64,000 nucleotides of DNA from Breoghania corrubedonensis (GTDB lineage Bacteria; Pseudomonadota; Alphaproteobacteria; Rhizobiales; Stappiaceae), in the NCBI RefSeq assembly GCF_003053845.1, contig NZ_QAYG01000013.1, forward strand, positions 55,833 through 119,832, written 5' to 3'. The position numbers and the translations under genes are program-made. Shown here one piece after another: positions 1-9,128 of the stretch. The notes under the pieces were generated by a model, which was not told the origin of the DNA, did no database searches, and saw nothing but the letters and a program-made list of their open reading frames with translations. Position 1 is the first letter of the stretch; every line of letters starts with the position of its first letter.

Positions 1-392
1 CCGCCCAGTTCTTCCCATTCGCTGCGCAGCACCGGCCTGCGGCGGGCGAGCGCACGCAGGCGCGCCACAAGTTCCGCCATTTCGAACGGCTTCACCAGAT
101 AGTCGTCGGCGCCGAGCTCCAGCCCCTGAACACGCTCGGAGGTCTTGCCGCGTGCCGTGAGGATGAGTATGGGCGTCGAGCAGCCTGCCCTGCGCAACGC
201 ACGGATCACCTCGAAACCGTTCTGACCGGGAAGGTTGATGTCTATGATGGCTACGTCCGCATCGGCGTCCTTGAGGAAAACCTCGCCTGCAAGACCGTCT
301 TCGATCCAGTCGACACCGAAGCCGAGATCTTCGAGCGCGCCCCGAATGGCTCTGGCCAGGATCTCATTGTCCTCAAGTATCGCGATACGCAT
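1..392 (-). CDS. OmpR-family response regulator, TctD-like (3' part beyond window)
   Basis: Reading the minus strand from an ATG at 392 gives a receiver domain starting MRIAILEDNE, with the phospho-acceptor Asp in AIIDINLPG and the conserved Lys in DDYLVKPF. It then runs into a linker rich in Arg and leaves the window before the DNA-binding domain. Receiver domains of this form belong to two-component regulators of the OmpR/PhoB class; the closest functional analogue is TctD, which controls tricarboxylate uptake with the kinase TctE. The gene diverges from a TctC-like binding protein at 529, and that neighbourhood is the main reason for the TctD comparison. A cognate kinase gene would be expected just outside the window, downstream of this gene. 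The wing-helix half and the kinase cannot be seen, so the exact regulator type is inferred. Confidence 0.85.
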   Translation of the reverse strand, partial: MRIAILEDNEILARAIRGALEDLGFGVDWIEDGLAGEVFLKDADADVAIIDINLPGQNGFEVIRALRRAGCSTPILILTARGKTSERVQGLELGADDYLVKPFEMAELVARLRALARRRPVLRSEWEELG

Positions 393-528
393 CAACTCGT
401 CCCGTAACTCACCAGAAAGCAGGCCGGACAGAGGCGCCGAACCGCCACAGGCGGGTATCGGCAATTCATGTTCCGGTGTTATCCATACATATGCGACACT
501 GATAAGCCAGTCTGGGGAGGCCAACACT

Positions 529-1626
529 GTGAATGCCACAAATGGTATGCGGCTTGCGACACTTGCACTCGCAGCCATTGTGACATTGTCCTGCACAGGA
601 GACGGTGCGCGGGCCGGAACCAGCTTTGCGGGAAAGACGATCATATGGACCGTCCCCAACTCCCCTGGCGGCGGCTCTGGCCGGATCGCCCAGTTCCTTG
701 CACCCTTTCTGACAAAGTACCTGCCGGGACACCCCACCATCTCGATTTCGTACCAGCCCGGAGGTGGTTCGATCCGTGGCGCCAACCAGTTCGCATCGCA
801 CGCCAAGTCCGACGGACTGCACCTGCTGATCACCACCGGCTCCACCCAGCTGCCATTCCTGCTCGGCGACCCGCGTGTGAAATACGACTACAAGGACTGG
901 CGCATCATCATGGTGATGCCGACTGGCGGTGTCGTCTACACCACGCCAAGGCTCGGAATCCATGGTCCCTCCGACATTGCCAGGCTCGCGAACAAGCGGC
1001 TGATCTATGCCAATCAGGGCGCGACATCGCTTGATCTGATCCCCTTGCTGGCGTTCAGGCTGCTGGGGCTGAAAGTGGAGCATGTCTTCGGCTATCGCGC
1101 CCGCGCTGATGGCCGCCTCGCCTTCGAGCGCGGCGACGTGAACATCGACTACCAGACGACCCCCGCCTTTCTCAAAAGCGTCCGGCCGATGGTTGAAAGC
1201 GGAACGGCGATTCCCCTTTTCTCGTGGGGTGTCCTGGGCAAGGACGGCAAGCTTGAACGCGACCCCACCTTTCCCGACCTCCCGAATTTCGATGAGGTCT
1301 ATGAGACGCTGAGAGGCAAAGCCCCCTCCGGGCCCGAATACGAAACCTACATGTCCATCTTCACCACCGAGTTCCTGGCGCAGAAGATGGTATTCGTCCC
1401 CAAGGACACGCCCGATGCGATCGTCGAGACCTACGAGGCCGCGCTCAAGGCGATAACGGAGGACCCCGATTACAAGGCTGAGGTCGCGAACGTTCTCGGC
1501 GACTACAGGCTGACCATCGGCAAGGAGGCGCAAGCGCTGTTTCACAGGGGCACGACGATCCGCCATGCGGACCGGAAAAGCATTACCCGCATTCTCTCAG
1601 ACTACGGCGTGAACCTGAGCAAGTGA
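529..1626 (+). CDS. TctC/Bug-family tripartite tricarboxylate transporter substrate-binding protein
   Basis: The product is about 365 residues: a short hydrophobic signal segment (RLATLALAAIVTLSCTG) followed by a Bug/TctC fold. Family signatures visible are the TIIWTVPNSPGGGSGR start, the PGGGSIRGANQFA loop, and a C-terminal region with VFVPKDTPDAIVETYEAALK. Bug proteins bind carboxylates in the periplasm and deliver them to TctAB, or act as extracytoplasmic sensors for a TctDE-type two-component system. The chosen start is GTG 529, which has GGGAGG about eight bases upstream. An open frame extends back to 235 but crosses the divergent regulator and has no ribosome site; ATG 547 is an alternative. 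A Cys near the end of the signal segment (LSCTGD) could make it a lipoprotein. It stands alone and divergent from the response regulator, away from the tctCAB genes, which fits a sensing role. Confidence 0.8.
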   Translation: MNATNGMRLATLALAAIVTLSCTGDGARAGTSFAGKTIIWTVPNSPGGGSGRIAQFLAPFLTKYLPGHPTISISYQPGGGSIRGANQFASHAKSDGLHLLITTGSTQLPFLLGDPRVKYDYKDWRIIMVMPTGGVVYTTPRLGIHGPSDIARLANKRLIYANQGATSLDLIPLLAFRLLGLKVEHVFGYRARADGRLAFERGDVNIDYQTTPAFLKSVRPMVESGTAIPLFSWGVLGKDGKLERDPTFPDLPNFDEVYETLRGKAPSGPEYETYMSIFTTEFLAQKMVFVPKDTPDAIVETYEAALKAITEDPDYKAEVANVLGDYRLTIGKEAQALFHRGTTIRHADRKSITRILSDYGVNLSK

Positions 1627-1696
1627 CGCTGCGCGCCTGACAAAGGCGACAGGGCGACGGACCGGCAGACACTTGAGGCCTGCCGGCTCTGGGCTG

Positions 1697-2188
1697 TCAG
1701 CTTTGAAGCCGGAAGATGAAACTGGTGAGCCAGTCATCCAGAACCCCGGCGGGGACCGGAACATAGAAGACCGTCATGAACAGCACCGCGAAGACCACCG
1801 AGAAGGCCGCGGCACAGGCAAGAGCCAGCAGGATCCGTTTTTGGCCCAGCATGTAAAGCGACACGGCAATCGCCAGCGTCGTCGTGACGATGAACCCCAG
1901 CAAGCCCAGTAGCCACGGATAGGCAACCCAAAGGATCACGAACGCGAAAAGTCGCAGCCGCTCGGGGCCCGTGGCCGCAACCAGATGGGACACGTCGCCC
2001 GTCAGGACGGTCGGCTCGCGGCGTTGCGCGACGGCTGTGGCGATCATGTACAGCGTTCCCGCCAGCACCACCGTCACCAGCGTCAGCGGGTAGGTGCTGG
2101 CCATGCCGGAGATGCCCATGGCCTGCTCGCCGAGCACGAGCGCGAAGGCGGCAATCAACAGGAATGAAACCAGTCTGAAGACAAACAT
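1697..2188 (-). CDS. tctB: TctB-like small membrane subunit of TTT transporter
   Basis: About 163 residues with four predicted membrane helices (near residues 3-22, 35-53, 80-115 as a long double segment, and 120-148) and no other domain. This is the size and topology of TctB, the small integral membrane subunit of tripartite tricarboxylate transporters, whose sequence is poorly conserved. The frame can be read back to a TTG at 2203, but ATG 2188 is preceded at ideal spacing by AGGAGG, and that Shine-Dalgarno sequence overlaps the tctA stop codon (TGAGGAGG). Translation is therefore probably coupled to tctA. It is the last gene of the tctC-tctA-tctB unit and converges on the TctC-like gene ending at 1626. 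Confidence 0.85.
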   Translation of the reverse strand: MFVFRLVSFLLIAAFALVLGEQAMGISGMASTYPLTLVTVVLAGTLYMIATAVAQRREPTVLTGDVSHLVAATGPERLRLFAFVILWVAYPWLLGLLGFIVTTTLAIAVSLYMLGQKRILLALACAAAFSVVFAVLFMTVFYVPVPAGVLDDWLTSFIFRLQS

Positions 2189-2199
2189 GCCGGACCTCC

Positions 2200-3693
2200 T
2201 CAAACTTCGGTCTGTTCGGGCATGCCGCGCCGCGAGGTTCCGCGAACGAGACGGAAGCCCAGCATGAGCACGGACACGGCCAGAAACACCACGGCGACAG
2301 GGCGCTGGAGCACCTCCCCCACGGAACTGTAGGAAGTGTTGAGAACAGCGATCTGCTGCTCGAACAACGGCCCGAGAATGACAGCCATCACCACCGGCAA
2401 CAGCGAGATCCGCAGGGCCTGGAACCAGAGCGCGAAGGCGGTCGCGCCGAGCATGACGAACACATCGAACATGTTGTTCTGGATGGCGAAGGTCCCGAGG
2501 ATCGAGAACACCGCGACGAAGGTCGCCAGAACGAATTTCGGGATCTTGAGAACGAAGGCGCAGTAGCGCGCCGCGAAGACGCCGAAGAAAAGCATGAAGA
2601 TGTTGAGGATCAGGAAGCCCCAGAAGAAGCTGTAGATGAGGGTCGGCTGATTGGCGAAGAGCATCGGGCCCGGCTGCAGGCCATGCAGCGTCAGCGCGCC
2701 GATGAACACGGCCGCCGCGCCGGAGCCGGGAATACCCAGCGAAATGAGCGGGATCAGCGATCCGCCGACATTGGCGCTGATGGAGGTTTCCGATGCGATC
2801 AGCCCCGAGATCGATCCTTTGCCAAACTTCTCGTTGCGCTTGTTGAAGCGCTTTTCGAGCGCATAGGAAATGAACGGCGTCTCCACCGGTCCAAGTGCCG
2901 GCAGGATCCCCAGAAAGACCCCCGTCACGGCAGAACGCAGATAGGTGAAGATCCGGGTTGGCACCACGCGCAGCAATTCGCCATACGGCCTCTTGCCGTC
3001 GAAGATGATCTCGCCGCCCTTGTCGGGCTTCAACGAATTGAGTGCCAGGACCACGGCCTGGCTCATGCAGAAGAACCCGATCAGCACGGCGACGAGATTG
3101 AAGCCGGAATACAGTTCAACAACGCCAAATGTGAAACGCGGCGTGCCGATGACCGGGTCGATCCCGATCGTCACGATCAACAGGCCGACGAAACAGCCGA
3201 AAAGATTGGACGCGAGCGGCGTTTCCAGCATCACGATCACGATGGTGAAGCTGAAGATCAGCAACGCGCAATATTCCGGCGAGCCGAAGCTCAGCGCGAA
3301 AGAGGAGAGAATTGGTGTCAGGAACAGCACCGCGATGGCTGCCAGAATGCCGCCAATTCCCGAGCTTACGGCCGCCAGAGCGAGGGCGAAGGGCGCCTTG
3401 CCGGCCCGCGCCATGGCATGGCCCTCCCAACTCGTCACGATCGAGGCGGGTGTTCCGGGAATGTTGATGAGAATGGCAGAGATGCTGCCGCCGAATATGC
3501 CGCCGGAATAGATGCCACCGAGCATTATCATGCCGTGCTCGGGGCTCATGAGGAACGTCACCGGAACGAACAACGCGATGCCAAGCGTCGCCGTCAAGCC
3601 GGGGATGGCACCGAAGATGATGCCAATGATGACGCCGCCGATTTCTGCCGCCACGCTCTGGTAGGTGATGGCGTTCAGGAAACCTTCGAGCAT
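2200..3693 (-). CDS. tctA: TctA large membrane subunit of TTT transporter
   Basis: A 497-residue polytopic membrane protein with the hallmark TctA features: a GAIPGLTATLGIALFVP segment near residues 28-44, the GGIYSGGIFGGSISAILINI stretch near 59-78, IPGTPASIVTSWEGHAMA just after it, and a second SLGIPGSGAAAVFIGAL repeat near 315. The family has about 12 helices and forms the translocation pathway with TctB, using an ion gradient and the periplasmic protein TctC. It is 137 bp downstream of tctC and directly upstream of tctB. The substrate cannot be assigned by sequence; di- or tricarboxylates are known for the family. The length is normal and no disruption is seen. Confidence 0.95.
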   Translation of the reverse strand: MLEGFLNAITYQSVAAEIGGVIIGIIFGAIPGLTATLGIALFVPVTFLMSPEHGMIMLGGIYSGGIFGGSISAILINIPGTPASIVTSWEGHAMARAGKAPFALALAAVSSGIGGILAAIAVLFLTPILSSFALSFGSPEYCALLIFSFTIVIVMLETPLASNLFGCFVGLLIVTIGIDPVIGTPRFTFGVVELYSGFNLVAVLIGFFCMSQAVVLALNSLKPDKGGEIIFDGKRPYGELLRVVPTRIFTYLRSAVTGVFLGILPALGPVETPFISYALEKRFNKRNEKFGKGSISGLIASETSISANVGGSLIPLISLGIPGSGAAAVFIGALTLHGLQPGPMLFANQPTLIYSFFWGFLILNIFMLFFGVFAARYCAFVLKIPKFVLATFVAVFSILGTFAIQNNMFDVFVMLGATAFALWFQALRISLLPVVMAVILGPLFEQQIAVLNTSYSSVGEVLQRPVAVVFLAVSVLMLGFRLVRGTSRRGMPEQTEV

Positions 3694-3830
3694 TTTCCCT
3701 ATCCTTTGATGCCAGGTCCTGTGGTCACTGAGGCCGGATTTCGCAAAGCCGGGCGCACGCGCTCACCGACAGACACCGCGCCGGCCATTGGCCGACACGG
3801 TGCCCCTCGTTCGCTTTCGTGAGATCGACG

Positions 3831-4820
3831 TCAGTGGGCGGCGTTCTGGAAATACTCGCTGACAGCCTCGAACGAGGCGTTGTAGCGCGCCTGTTCTTCT
3901 TCAGCGGTCAGGGGGATTAGCTCGATGCCGACTTTCTCGAAGGCCTCGCGCGTTTCCTCTTCCTTCAGCGTGTCATTGATGATCGAGGCAAGGTAGGCTT
4001 TGATCTCCGCGGGCACCTTCGGGCTGACGGCGACGAGACGGTCGGCGCCCCAGGTTCCCGACGGAATCTTCACGCCCAGATCCTTCATCGTCGGTGCGTC
4101 GGGCACCTGCGAGAGCGGCGTGTTGTCGGCAACCGCCAGCAACTTCATCTGCCCCGCGTCGATGAACTGAGCGACTTCGTCATAGTAGTTGGCAGCAATA
4201 TCGACATTGCCGCCGAGAAGCGCCACGGCAGCAGGTTTGCCGCCCTGGAACGGCACGATGGTGAACTTCACACCAAGCTGCTTTTCGAGGATACGGGTGG
4301 CGATATCGAAGGCACCATTGGGAATGACGCCGACCTTCAGTTCGCCCGGATGCTCCTTGGCGTAGGCGATCACTTCCTTGAAGCTCTTGCCGGCGATCTT
4401 CGACTTGGTTCCGGATAGCCAGATGGCGGGAGCGAAGGTGATGCCTGCAAGAGGCTCCAGATCGCCCTTCACGAAGGGGGCCCGGCCCTGAACAACGCTG
4501 ATCGCCATTGTCGGATTGGCGAGCACGCCGACCGTGTAGCCGTCAGCCTTCGCCTGCTTGGCGACATAGGAATTGCCGATGGTGCTGCCGCCGCCCGCGC
4601 GGTTTTCCACGCGGAACTGCAGCCCGGTCGTGCGCTCAAGTTGGGCAGCCAGTGTGCGCGCCGTCAGGTCGACGCCACCGCCGGCCGGATAGGGAACGAC
4701 AAGATTGATGGGGCGAGTCGGATAGTTGGCCGGCTTGTCCGCCGCCGACGCGCCCACGGCGCTGGCGATGGTGAAAAGCACGGCTGCGCCGGTCACGGCG
4801 ACTGATTTGAACGTCATCAC
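3831..4820 (-). CDS. tctC: TctC/Bug-family periplasmic substrate-binding protein
   Basis: About 329 residues with a clear Sec signal peptide (hydrophobic VAVTGAAVLFTIASAVGASA ending in an Ala-x-Ala site). Mature-region hallmarks are YPTRPINLVVPYPAGGGVD, the RAGGGSTIGNSYVAKQ loop and a C-terminal SPKVPAEIKAYLASIINDTL helix. The protein is the binding partner of the adjacent TctA/TctB and is encoded first, as expected. The start may be GTG 4820 (GGGAGG seven bases upstream) or the immediately following ATG 4817. Two direct ACCTGTCC copies 11 bp apart lie upstream (4945-4952 and 4956-4963) and could be a regulator site, but this is a guess. The substrate is unknown. Confidence 0.92.
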   Translation of the reverse strand: MMTFKSVAVTGAAVLFTIASAVGASAADKPANYPTRPINLVVPYPAGGGVDLTARTLAAQLERTTGLQFRVENRAGGGSTIGNSYVAKQAKADGYTVGVLANPTMAISVVQGRAPFVKGDLEPLAGITFAPAIWLSGTKSKIAGKSFKEVIAYAKEHPGELKVGVIPNGAFDIATRILEKQLGVKFTIVPFQGGKPAAVALLGGNVDIAANYYDEVAQFIDAGQMKLLAVADNTPLSQVPDAPTMKDLGVKIPSGTWGADRLVAVSPKVPAEIKAYLASIINDTLKEEETREAFEKVGIELIPLTAEEEQARYNASFEAVSEYFQNAAH

Positions 4821-5182
4821 AGATCAACCTCCCAATTATTGCTTGATTCCAACAGGCAGCGCTGGCTCCTCCAGTCGGCTTCACTCAATCGGCCACAAGG
4901 CTGAAAGCGCGGTGCCTGCTCGGGCCCACACAATAAGGTTGATCACCTGTCCAAAACCTGTCCGCCCTCCCGCCATTGACGAAGGGGCGCCGTGCCGCAC
5001 CCGGCAACCCCAATCGTCAAGCTCGGCCGGGACCTGTCCCGGCATTCCGGACTACCTCACATGTTTACGCCGAGGCGACAAAGGGACACGAACGGGATCA
5101 GAGAGGGCGAAACCGCTCGGCGAGCATCGCCGGACCAAAAGTCGCCGGTATGGATCGTCACCTGCCGACAGCGGTTCGCCGT
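4821..5182. other. Intergenic region upstream of tctC
   Basis: There is no convincing gene in these 362 bases. They hold the 5' region of the tctC operon and the downstream end of the LysR gene on the same strand. The only pattern I noted is a pair of direct repeats ACCTGTCC at 4945-4952 and 4956-4963, one helical turn apart, about 125-145 bp upstream of tctC. No Rho-independent terminator is evident after the LysR gene. Confidence 0.4.
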
Positions 5183-6166
5183 TTAAACGCCGGGTTGAGG
5201 CGGAATCTTCTGTCGTATCAACTGTCGAACCCGGCGAACCGCCGGCGAAGGTTCGATTCCACGCAAATAAATCAACGAATACGGAACCACAGCCATGTCC
5301 TCCCCGGCTTCGAGGCAGCGAATGCGACCTCCGAAAGCGTTTTGGGATGCATAGAAATTGGCCGCGGATCGAGCGATCGGGGCGATCGCGTTGGTCTCGC
5401 AGATGATCGCCAGCGTCAGCAGCATCGAGGATGTACTCAGGATGCGCTCCGGCGGCCGGTAGCCGTTGCGCAGCAGATAGGCTTCCACGGTGCGGCGCAG
5501 CAACCCGTCCTCCGGCTGCATCACCCAGTCATAGGCCAGGCAATCGGCCATGGACGGATCGGGGCGGCGCGACAGCGGATGCTCCAGCCGGGCGATGAGC
5601 GAGACCGGCTCCGGCCCGATCTCGTCGAGCGCGACGGTGCGCGCCTCCATGCCGTCGGGAACCCGGCCGATATAGAAATCGAGATCGCCGGCGAGAAGCG
5701 CGTCGCCGAGCTTGTTGCTGGTGTCGACCAGCACCGAAAGCTCGATTTCGGGATAGGTCACGCGCAATTCGCGGATCACCGGCAGCACCAGCTGCACCGC
5801 CGGCCCGGTCACGCTGCCGATGCGCACCGTGCCGCGCTCGCCGCTCTCGATGGCCGCGATCTCGTGCTGCACCGCATCGAGGCCGCGCAGGGTCTGGCGC
5901 GCCCGTTCCGCCAGCGCCGTGCCGGCCGGCGTCAGGGTCACGCCGCGGGCATGGCGGCTGTAGAGACGGGCGCCGACCGCCCTTTCCAGATCCGACAGCA
6001 GACGCGAGGCGGCCGGCTGGGTCATCGCCACCTGCACGGCGGCGGCCGAGACCTGGCGGGTTTCCGACAGGGCCAGCAGCAGCCGCAGCTGCGACAGCCG
6101 CAACCCGCGCCGGATCAACTCGTCGCGAACGACGAAACCGCCTTTCGCCGAAGAGGTCGTATCCAT
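5183..6166 (-). CDS. gbpR: LysR-type regulator, GbpR-like (galactose-binding protein regulator)
   Basis: A 327-residue LysR-type regulator. A winged helix-turn-helix occupies about residues 20-82, with the typical core AMTQPAASRLLSDLERAVG and a RHARGVTLTPAG wing. The effector domain from about 105 has the YPEIELSVLVDTSNKLGDAL and AGDLDFYIGR segments characteristic of the GbpR/PcaQ/CbbR branch. It diverges from chvE at 6328 with a 161-bp shared promoter region. This is exactly the arrangement in Agrobacterium, where GbpR activates chvE-gguABC in response to sugars such as galactose and arabinose. The position next to the tct genes is probably incidental, because those lie downstream on the same strand after a 362-bp gap. 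The GbpR assignment rests on both sequence type and synteny. Confidence 0.85.
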   Translation of the reverse strand: MDTTSSAKGGFVVRDELIRRGLRLSQLRLLLALSETRQVSAAAVQVAMTQPAASRLLSDLERAVGARLYSRHARGVTLTPAGTALAERARQTLRGLDAVQHEIAAIESGERGTVRIGSVTGPAVQLVLPVIRELRVTYPEIELSVLVDTSNKLGDALLAGDLDFYIGRVPDGMEARTVALDEIGPEPVSLIARLEHPLSRRPDPSMADCLAYDWVMQPEDGLLRRTVEAYLLRNGYRPPERILSTSSMLLTLAIICETNAIAPIARSAANFYASQNAFGGRIRCLEAGEDMAVVPYSLIYLRGIEPSPAVRRVRQLIRQKIPPQPGV

Positions 6167-6327
6167 CTACGATATTCCAAAAAGAGTATAACTAAATCCG
6201 GAATGCGTATTTGATTGTTATAGCGGCGAGGCGCAACGTGCAACGGTCACGGGTTCCGGAGGGGAATCCATGAAAAGAATCCGGCGCACCGCAGCCAATG
6301 CGGAACAGTCGGGACCGGGAGGGAAAA
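6167..6327. promoter_or_regulatory. Divergent gbpR/chvE promoter region
   Basis: These 161 bases separate two divergent genes and include a relatively AT-rich stretch (about 6174-6225) in otherwise GC-rich DNA. An ATTCC (6174-6178) and a GGAAT (6200-6204) form an interrupted inverted repeat. LysR regulators usually bind such a region near their own start, so this is the expected GbpR operator location. The exact site is not established. Confidence 0.5.
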
Positions 6328-7398
6328 ATGCATTTGACCAGACGCGCCTTCGGTGCGGCCGCTATTTCGATTTCCATTGCGCTTGCCGCCCCTGCCATTG
6401 CGCAGGACAAGGGATATGTCGGCATCGCCATGCCCACCAAGTCGTCCGCCCGCTGGATCGACGACGGCAACAACATGGTGAAGCAGTTTCAGGCGGCCGG
6501 TTACACCACCGACCTGCAATATGCCGAGGACGACATCCCCAACCAGCTCGCCCAGATCGAGAACATGATCACCAAGGGCGTGGACGTTCTCGTCATCGCC
6601 GCGATCGACGGCACCACGCTGACGAGCGCGCTGGCGAACGCCGCCGCCGCCGATATCAAGATCGTCGCCTATGACCGGCTGATCCGCGACAGCAGCGATG
6701 TCGACTACTACGCCACCTTCGACAATTTCAAGGTCGGCGTGCAGCAGGCCGAAACGCTTGTGGCGGGGCTGAAGGAACGGTTTCCCGACACCAAGCCGTG
6801 GAACGTCGAGCTGTTCGGCGGCAGCCCCGACGACAACAACGCCTACTTCTTCTACAACGGCGCCATGTCGGTGCTGCAGCCGATGATCGACGAGGGCCGG
6901 ATCGCCATTCCCTCGGGACAGCGCGGCATGGATAAGGTCGGCACGCTGCGCTGGGACGGCTCGGTCGCCCAGGCGCGGATGGACAATCTGCTGTCGGCCT
7001 ACTACACCGACCGGAAGGTCAACGGGGTGCTTTCGCCCTATGACGGCCTTTCCATCGGCATCATCTCCTCGCTGCAGGGCGTCGGCTACGGCTCGGGCGA
7101 CATGAAGATGCCGATCATCACCGGCCAGGATGCGGAAATACCCTCCGTCAAGGCGATCCTGCGCGGCGCGCAATACTCCACCATCTTCAAGGATACTCGC
7201 GAACTCGCCCGCGTGACCGTGGGCATGGTGAACGCGCTGCTCAGCGGCGGCCAGCCGGAGATCAACGACACCAAGACCTACGACAACGGCGTGAAGGTCG
7301 TGCCCTCCTACCTGCTGGAACCGGTCCCGGTGACGGCGAAGAACTGGGAGAGCGTGCTGATCGAGAGCGGCTACTACAAACGAGACCAGATCAAGTAG
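6328..7398 (+). CDS. chvE: ChvE-like multiple-sugar-binding periplasmic protein
   Basis: A 356-residue protein with a twin-Arg/Sec-type signal ([20 protein letters not shown], cleavage after AIAQ) and a class I sugar-binding fold. Visible signatures are [20 protein letters not shown] at the mature N terminus, [14 protein letters not shown], and [15 protein letters not shown] near the hinge. This matches the ChvE group, which binds arabinose, galactose, glucose and related sugars for the GguAB importer. In Agrobacterium it also docks on the VirA kinase. The start is ATG 6328 with GGGAGGG just upstream; an extension to 6298 has no ribosome site. It is the first gene of the operon, diverges from gbpR and is followed by a GC-rich hairpin (7502-7524) before gguA. 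No vir genes are in the window, so only the sugar-uptake role is supported. Confidence 0.93.
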   Translation: MHLTRRAFGAAAISISIALAAPAIAQDKGYVGIAMPTKSSARWIDDGNNMVKQFQAAGYTTDLQYAEDDIPNQLAQIENMITKGVDVLVIAAIDGTTLTSALANAAAADIKIVAYDRLIRDSSDVDYYATFDNFKVGVQQAETLVAGLKERFPDTKPWNVELFGGSPDDNNAYFFYNGAMSVLQPMIDEGRIAIPSGQRGMDKVGTLRWDGSVAQARMDNLLSAYYTDRKVNGVLSPYDGLSIGIISSLQGVGYGSGDMKMPIITGQDAEIPSVKAILRGAQYSTIFKDTRELARVTVGMVNALLSGGQPEINDTKTYDNGVKVVPSYLLEPVPVTAKNWESVLIESGYYKRDQIK

Positions 7399-7501
7399 CA
7401 CCGCCGCCGTCCATCCGCGAAAGGCGCCGGCAAAGTCGCCTGCGCGGGCCGGAGCGGTTCGCAGGTCGTCGTCTCGGTTTTTTCCGAAGTCGACAGCCGC
7501 C

Positions 7502-7524
7502 GGGGCTGGCCATGTGCCGGCCCC
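7502..7524 (+). promoter_or_regulatory. Intercistronic GC-rich hairpin between chvE and gguA
   Basis: GGGGCTGGC (7502-7510) can pair with GCCGGCCCC (7516-7524) around a CATGT loop, a nine-pair stem with one G-U pair. There is no U-run after it, so it is more likely an RNA 3'-stabilising or processing element for the binding-protein message than a full terminator. The gap between chvE and gguA is 185 bp, while the following genes overlap or nearly touch. Confidence 0.5.
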
Positions 7525-7583
7525 CCTGCCTCGCCCTGCCCGGCCGCCTGCGGCGGATCTCTTCGAAAAGACGCGAGGATACG

Positions 7584-9128
7584 ATGTCGCCGATACTCGA
7601 AATGCGTGAAATCACCAAGGAATTCCCGGGCGTCAAGGCGCTCGACCGGGTGACCCTTTCGGTTGCCGAAGGCGAGATCCATGCCGTCGTCGGCGAGAAC
7701 GGGGCGGGCAAGTCCACGCTCATGAAGGTGCTGTCCGGCGTTTATCCGCACGGCAGCTACGAGGGCGAGATCGTCTTCGACGGCGCCCCGCGCACCTTCC
7801 GCTCCATCCGTGACAGCGAGGATCTCGGGATCATCATCATTCACCAGGAGCTGGCGCTGATCCCGCTTCTGTCGGTGGCGGAGAACATCTTTCTGGGAAA
7901 CGAGCGCGCCCGCGGCGGCATCATCGACTGGCGCGAGACGCACGAGCGCGCCGGCGAGCTTCTGGCCCGCGTCGGCCTGAAGGAGAACCCGGAGACGATC
8001 GTCGAGCAGCTCGGCCTCGGCAAGCAGCAGCTCGTCGAGATCGCCAAGGCGCTGTCGAAGAACGTCCGCCTGCTGATCCTCGACGAGCCGACCTCGTCGC
8101 TGAACGAGAGCGACAGCGAGAAGCTTCTGGATCTGCTCGTGGACTTTCGCGAGAAAAGCATCACCTCGATCCTGATCTCGCACAAGCTGAACGAGGTCTC
8201 GAAGGTCGCCGACACGATCACCGTCCTGCGTGACGGGGCGGCGGTGGCGCGCATGGCGTGTGCCGACGGCGTCGACGAGGACGACATCATCCGCAACATG
8301 GTCGGCCGCTCGCTGCAGGATCGCTACCCGCCGCGCGGGCCGGGCGAACCGGGCGAGATCGCGATGGAGGTCCGCAACTGGACCGCCTGCCATCCCCTGC
8401 ATCCCGGCCGGCGGGTCGTCGACGATGTCAGTTTCCATGTCCGCAAGGGCGAGGTGCTGGGCATCGCCGGGCTGATGGGGGCAGGGCGCACGGAACTCGC
8501 CATGAGCCTTTTCGGCCGCAGCTACGGCCGCGACATCTCCGGCGAGGTCGAGATCAACGGCCGGCCGGCCGACGTTTCCACGGTGCAGCGGGCCATCCGC
8601 TCCGGCATCGCCTACGCCACCGAGGACCGCAAGACCTACGGCGTCATCCTCGACGACACCATCCGCCGCAACGTGCCGCTCGCCAACCTCCCCGCGGTTG
8701 CCCGCAACGGCATCGTGGAGCGCCACCGCGAGGCGGAGGTGGGCGAACACTACCGCGACCGGCTGGCGATCAAGTCCTCGTCCGTCGAACAGGCCGTCGT
8801 CGATCTCTCGGGCGGCAACCAGCAGAAGGTCGTGCTCTCCAAGTGGCTCTTCGCCGATCCGGACATCCTGATCCTCGACGAGCCGACCCGGGGCATCGAC
8901 GTCGGCGCGAAATTCGAGATCTACACCGTGATCCGCGACCTCGCCGCCCAGGGCAAGGCGATCATCGTGATCTCGTCGGAACTGCCTGAACTGCTTGGGA
9001 TTTCAGACCGCATCTACGTGATGAGCGAAGGCCGATTCGTGGGCGAAATGCCGGCGGCCGAGGCAAGCCAGGAGAAGATCATGGCAAGGATCGTCAAGTC
9101 GGGAGCAGAGGCGGGGGCGGCCGCATGA
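7584..9128 (+). CDS. gguA: Sugar ABC transporter ATPase GguA/MmsA (double ATPase)
   Basis: A 514-residue protein with two fused ATPase halves, as in the carbohydrate uptake family 2 (RbsA/XylG/MglA). The N-terminal half has Walker A GENGAGKST near residue 40 and Walker B LLILDEPTSSL. The second half has GIAGLMGAGRTEL in place of a full Walker A, signature LSGGNQQKVVLSKWL and Walker B ILILDEPTRGIDVG. A degenerate second Walker A is normal in this family. The start is ATG 7584, where homology begins after a 24-residue in-frame extension and GAGG lies upstream. The stop overlaps the start of gguB (ATGA), indicating coupled translation. It energises import of sugars bound by ChvE. Confidence 0.95.
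   Translation: MSPILEMREITKEFPGVKALDRVTLSVAEGEIHAVVGENGAGKSTLMKVLSGVYPHGSYEGEIVFDGAPRTFRSIRDSEDLGIIIIHQELALIPLLSVAENIFLGNERARGGIIDWRETHERAGELLARVGLKENPETIVEQLGLGKQQLVEIAKALSKNVRLLILDEPTSSLNESDSEKLLDLLVDFREKSITSILISHKLNEVSKVADTITVLRDGAAVARMACADGVDEDDIIRNMVGRSLQDRYPPRGPGEPGEIAMEVRNWTACHPLHPGRRVVDDVSFHVRKGEVLGIAGLMGAGRTELAMSLFGRSYGRDISGEVEINGRPADVSTVQRAIRSGIAYATEDRKTYGVILDDTIRRNVPLANLPAVARNGIVERHREAEVGEHYRDRLAIKSSSVEQAVVDLSGGNQQKVVLSKWLFADPDILILDEPTRGIDVGAKFEIYTVIRDLAAQGKAIIVISSELPELLGISDRIYVMSEGRFVGEMPAAEASQEKIMARIVKSGAEAGAAA

Noticed and set aside
235..528. N-terminal extension of the TctC-like protein at 529
   Set aside because: The extension overlaps the divergent response regulator, has no ribosome site and precedes the signal peptide.
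1662..1686. CCGGCAG / CTGCCGG inverted repeat between convergent TctC-like and tctB genes as a terminator
   Set aside because: Only seven pairs, an 11-base loop and no T-run; could be chance in GC-rich DNA.
2683..3822. 379-codon plus-strand frame across tctA
   Set aside because: Antisense shadow of tctA; product is a compositionally biased Arg/Glu/His string with no domain.
4976..6214. 412-codon plus-strand frame across the LysR gene
   Set aside because: Antisense to a canonical LysR-type regulator; product has no recognisable fold.
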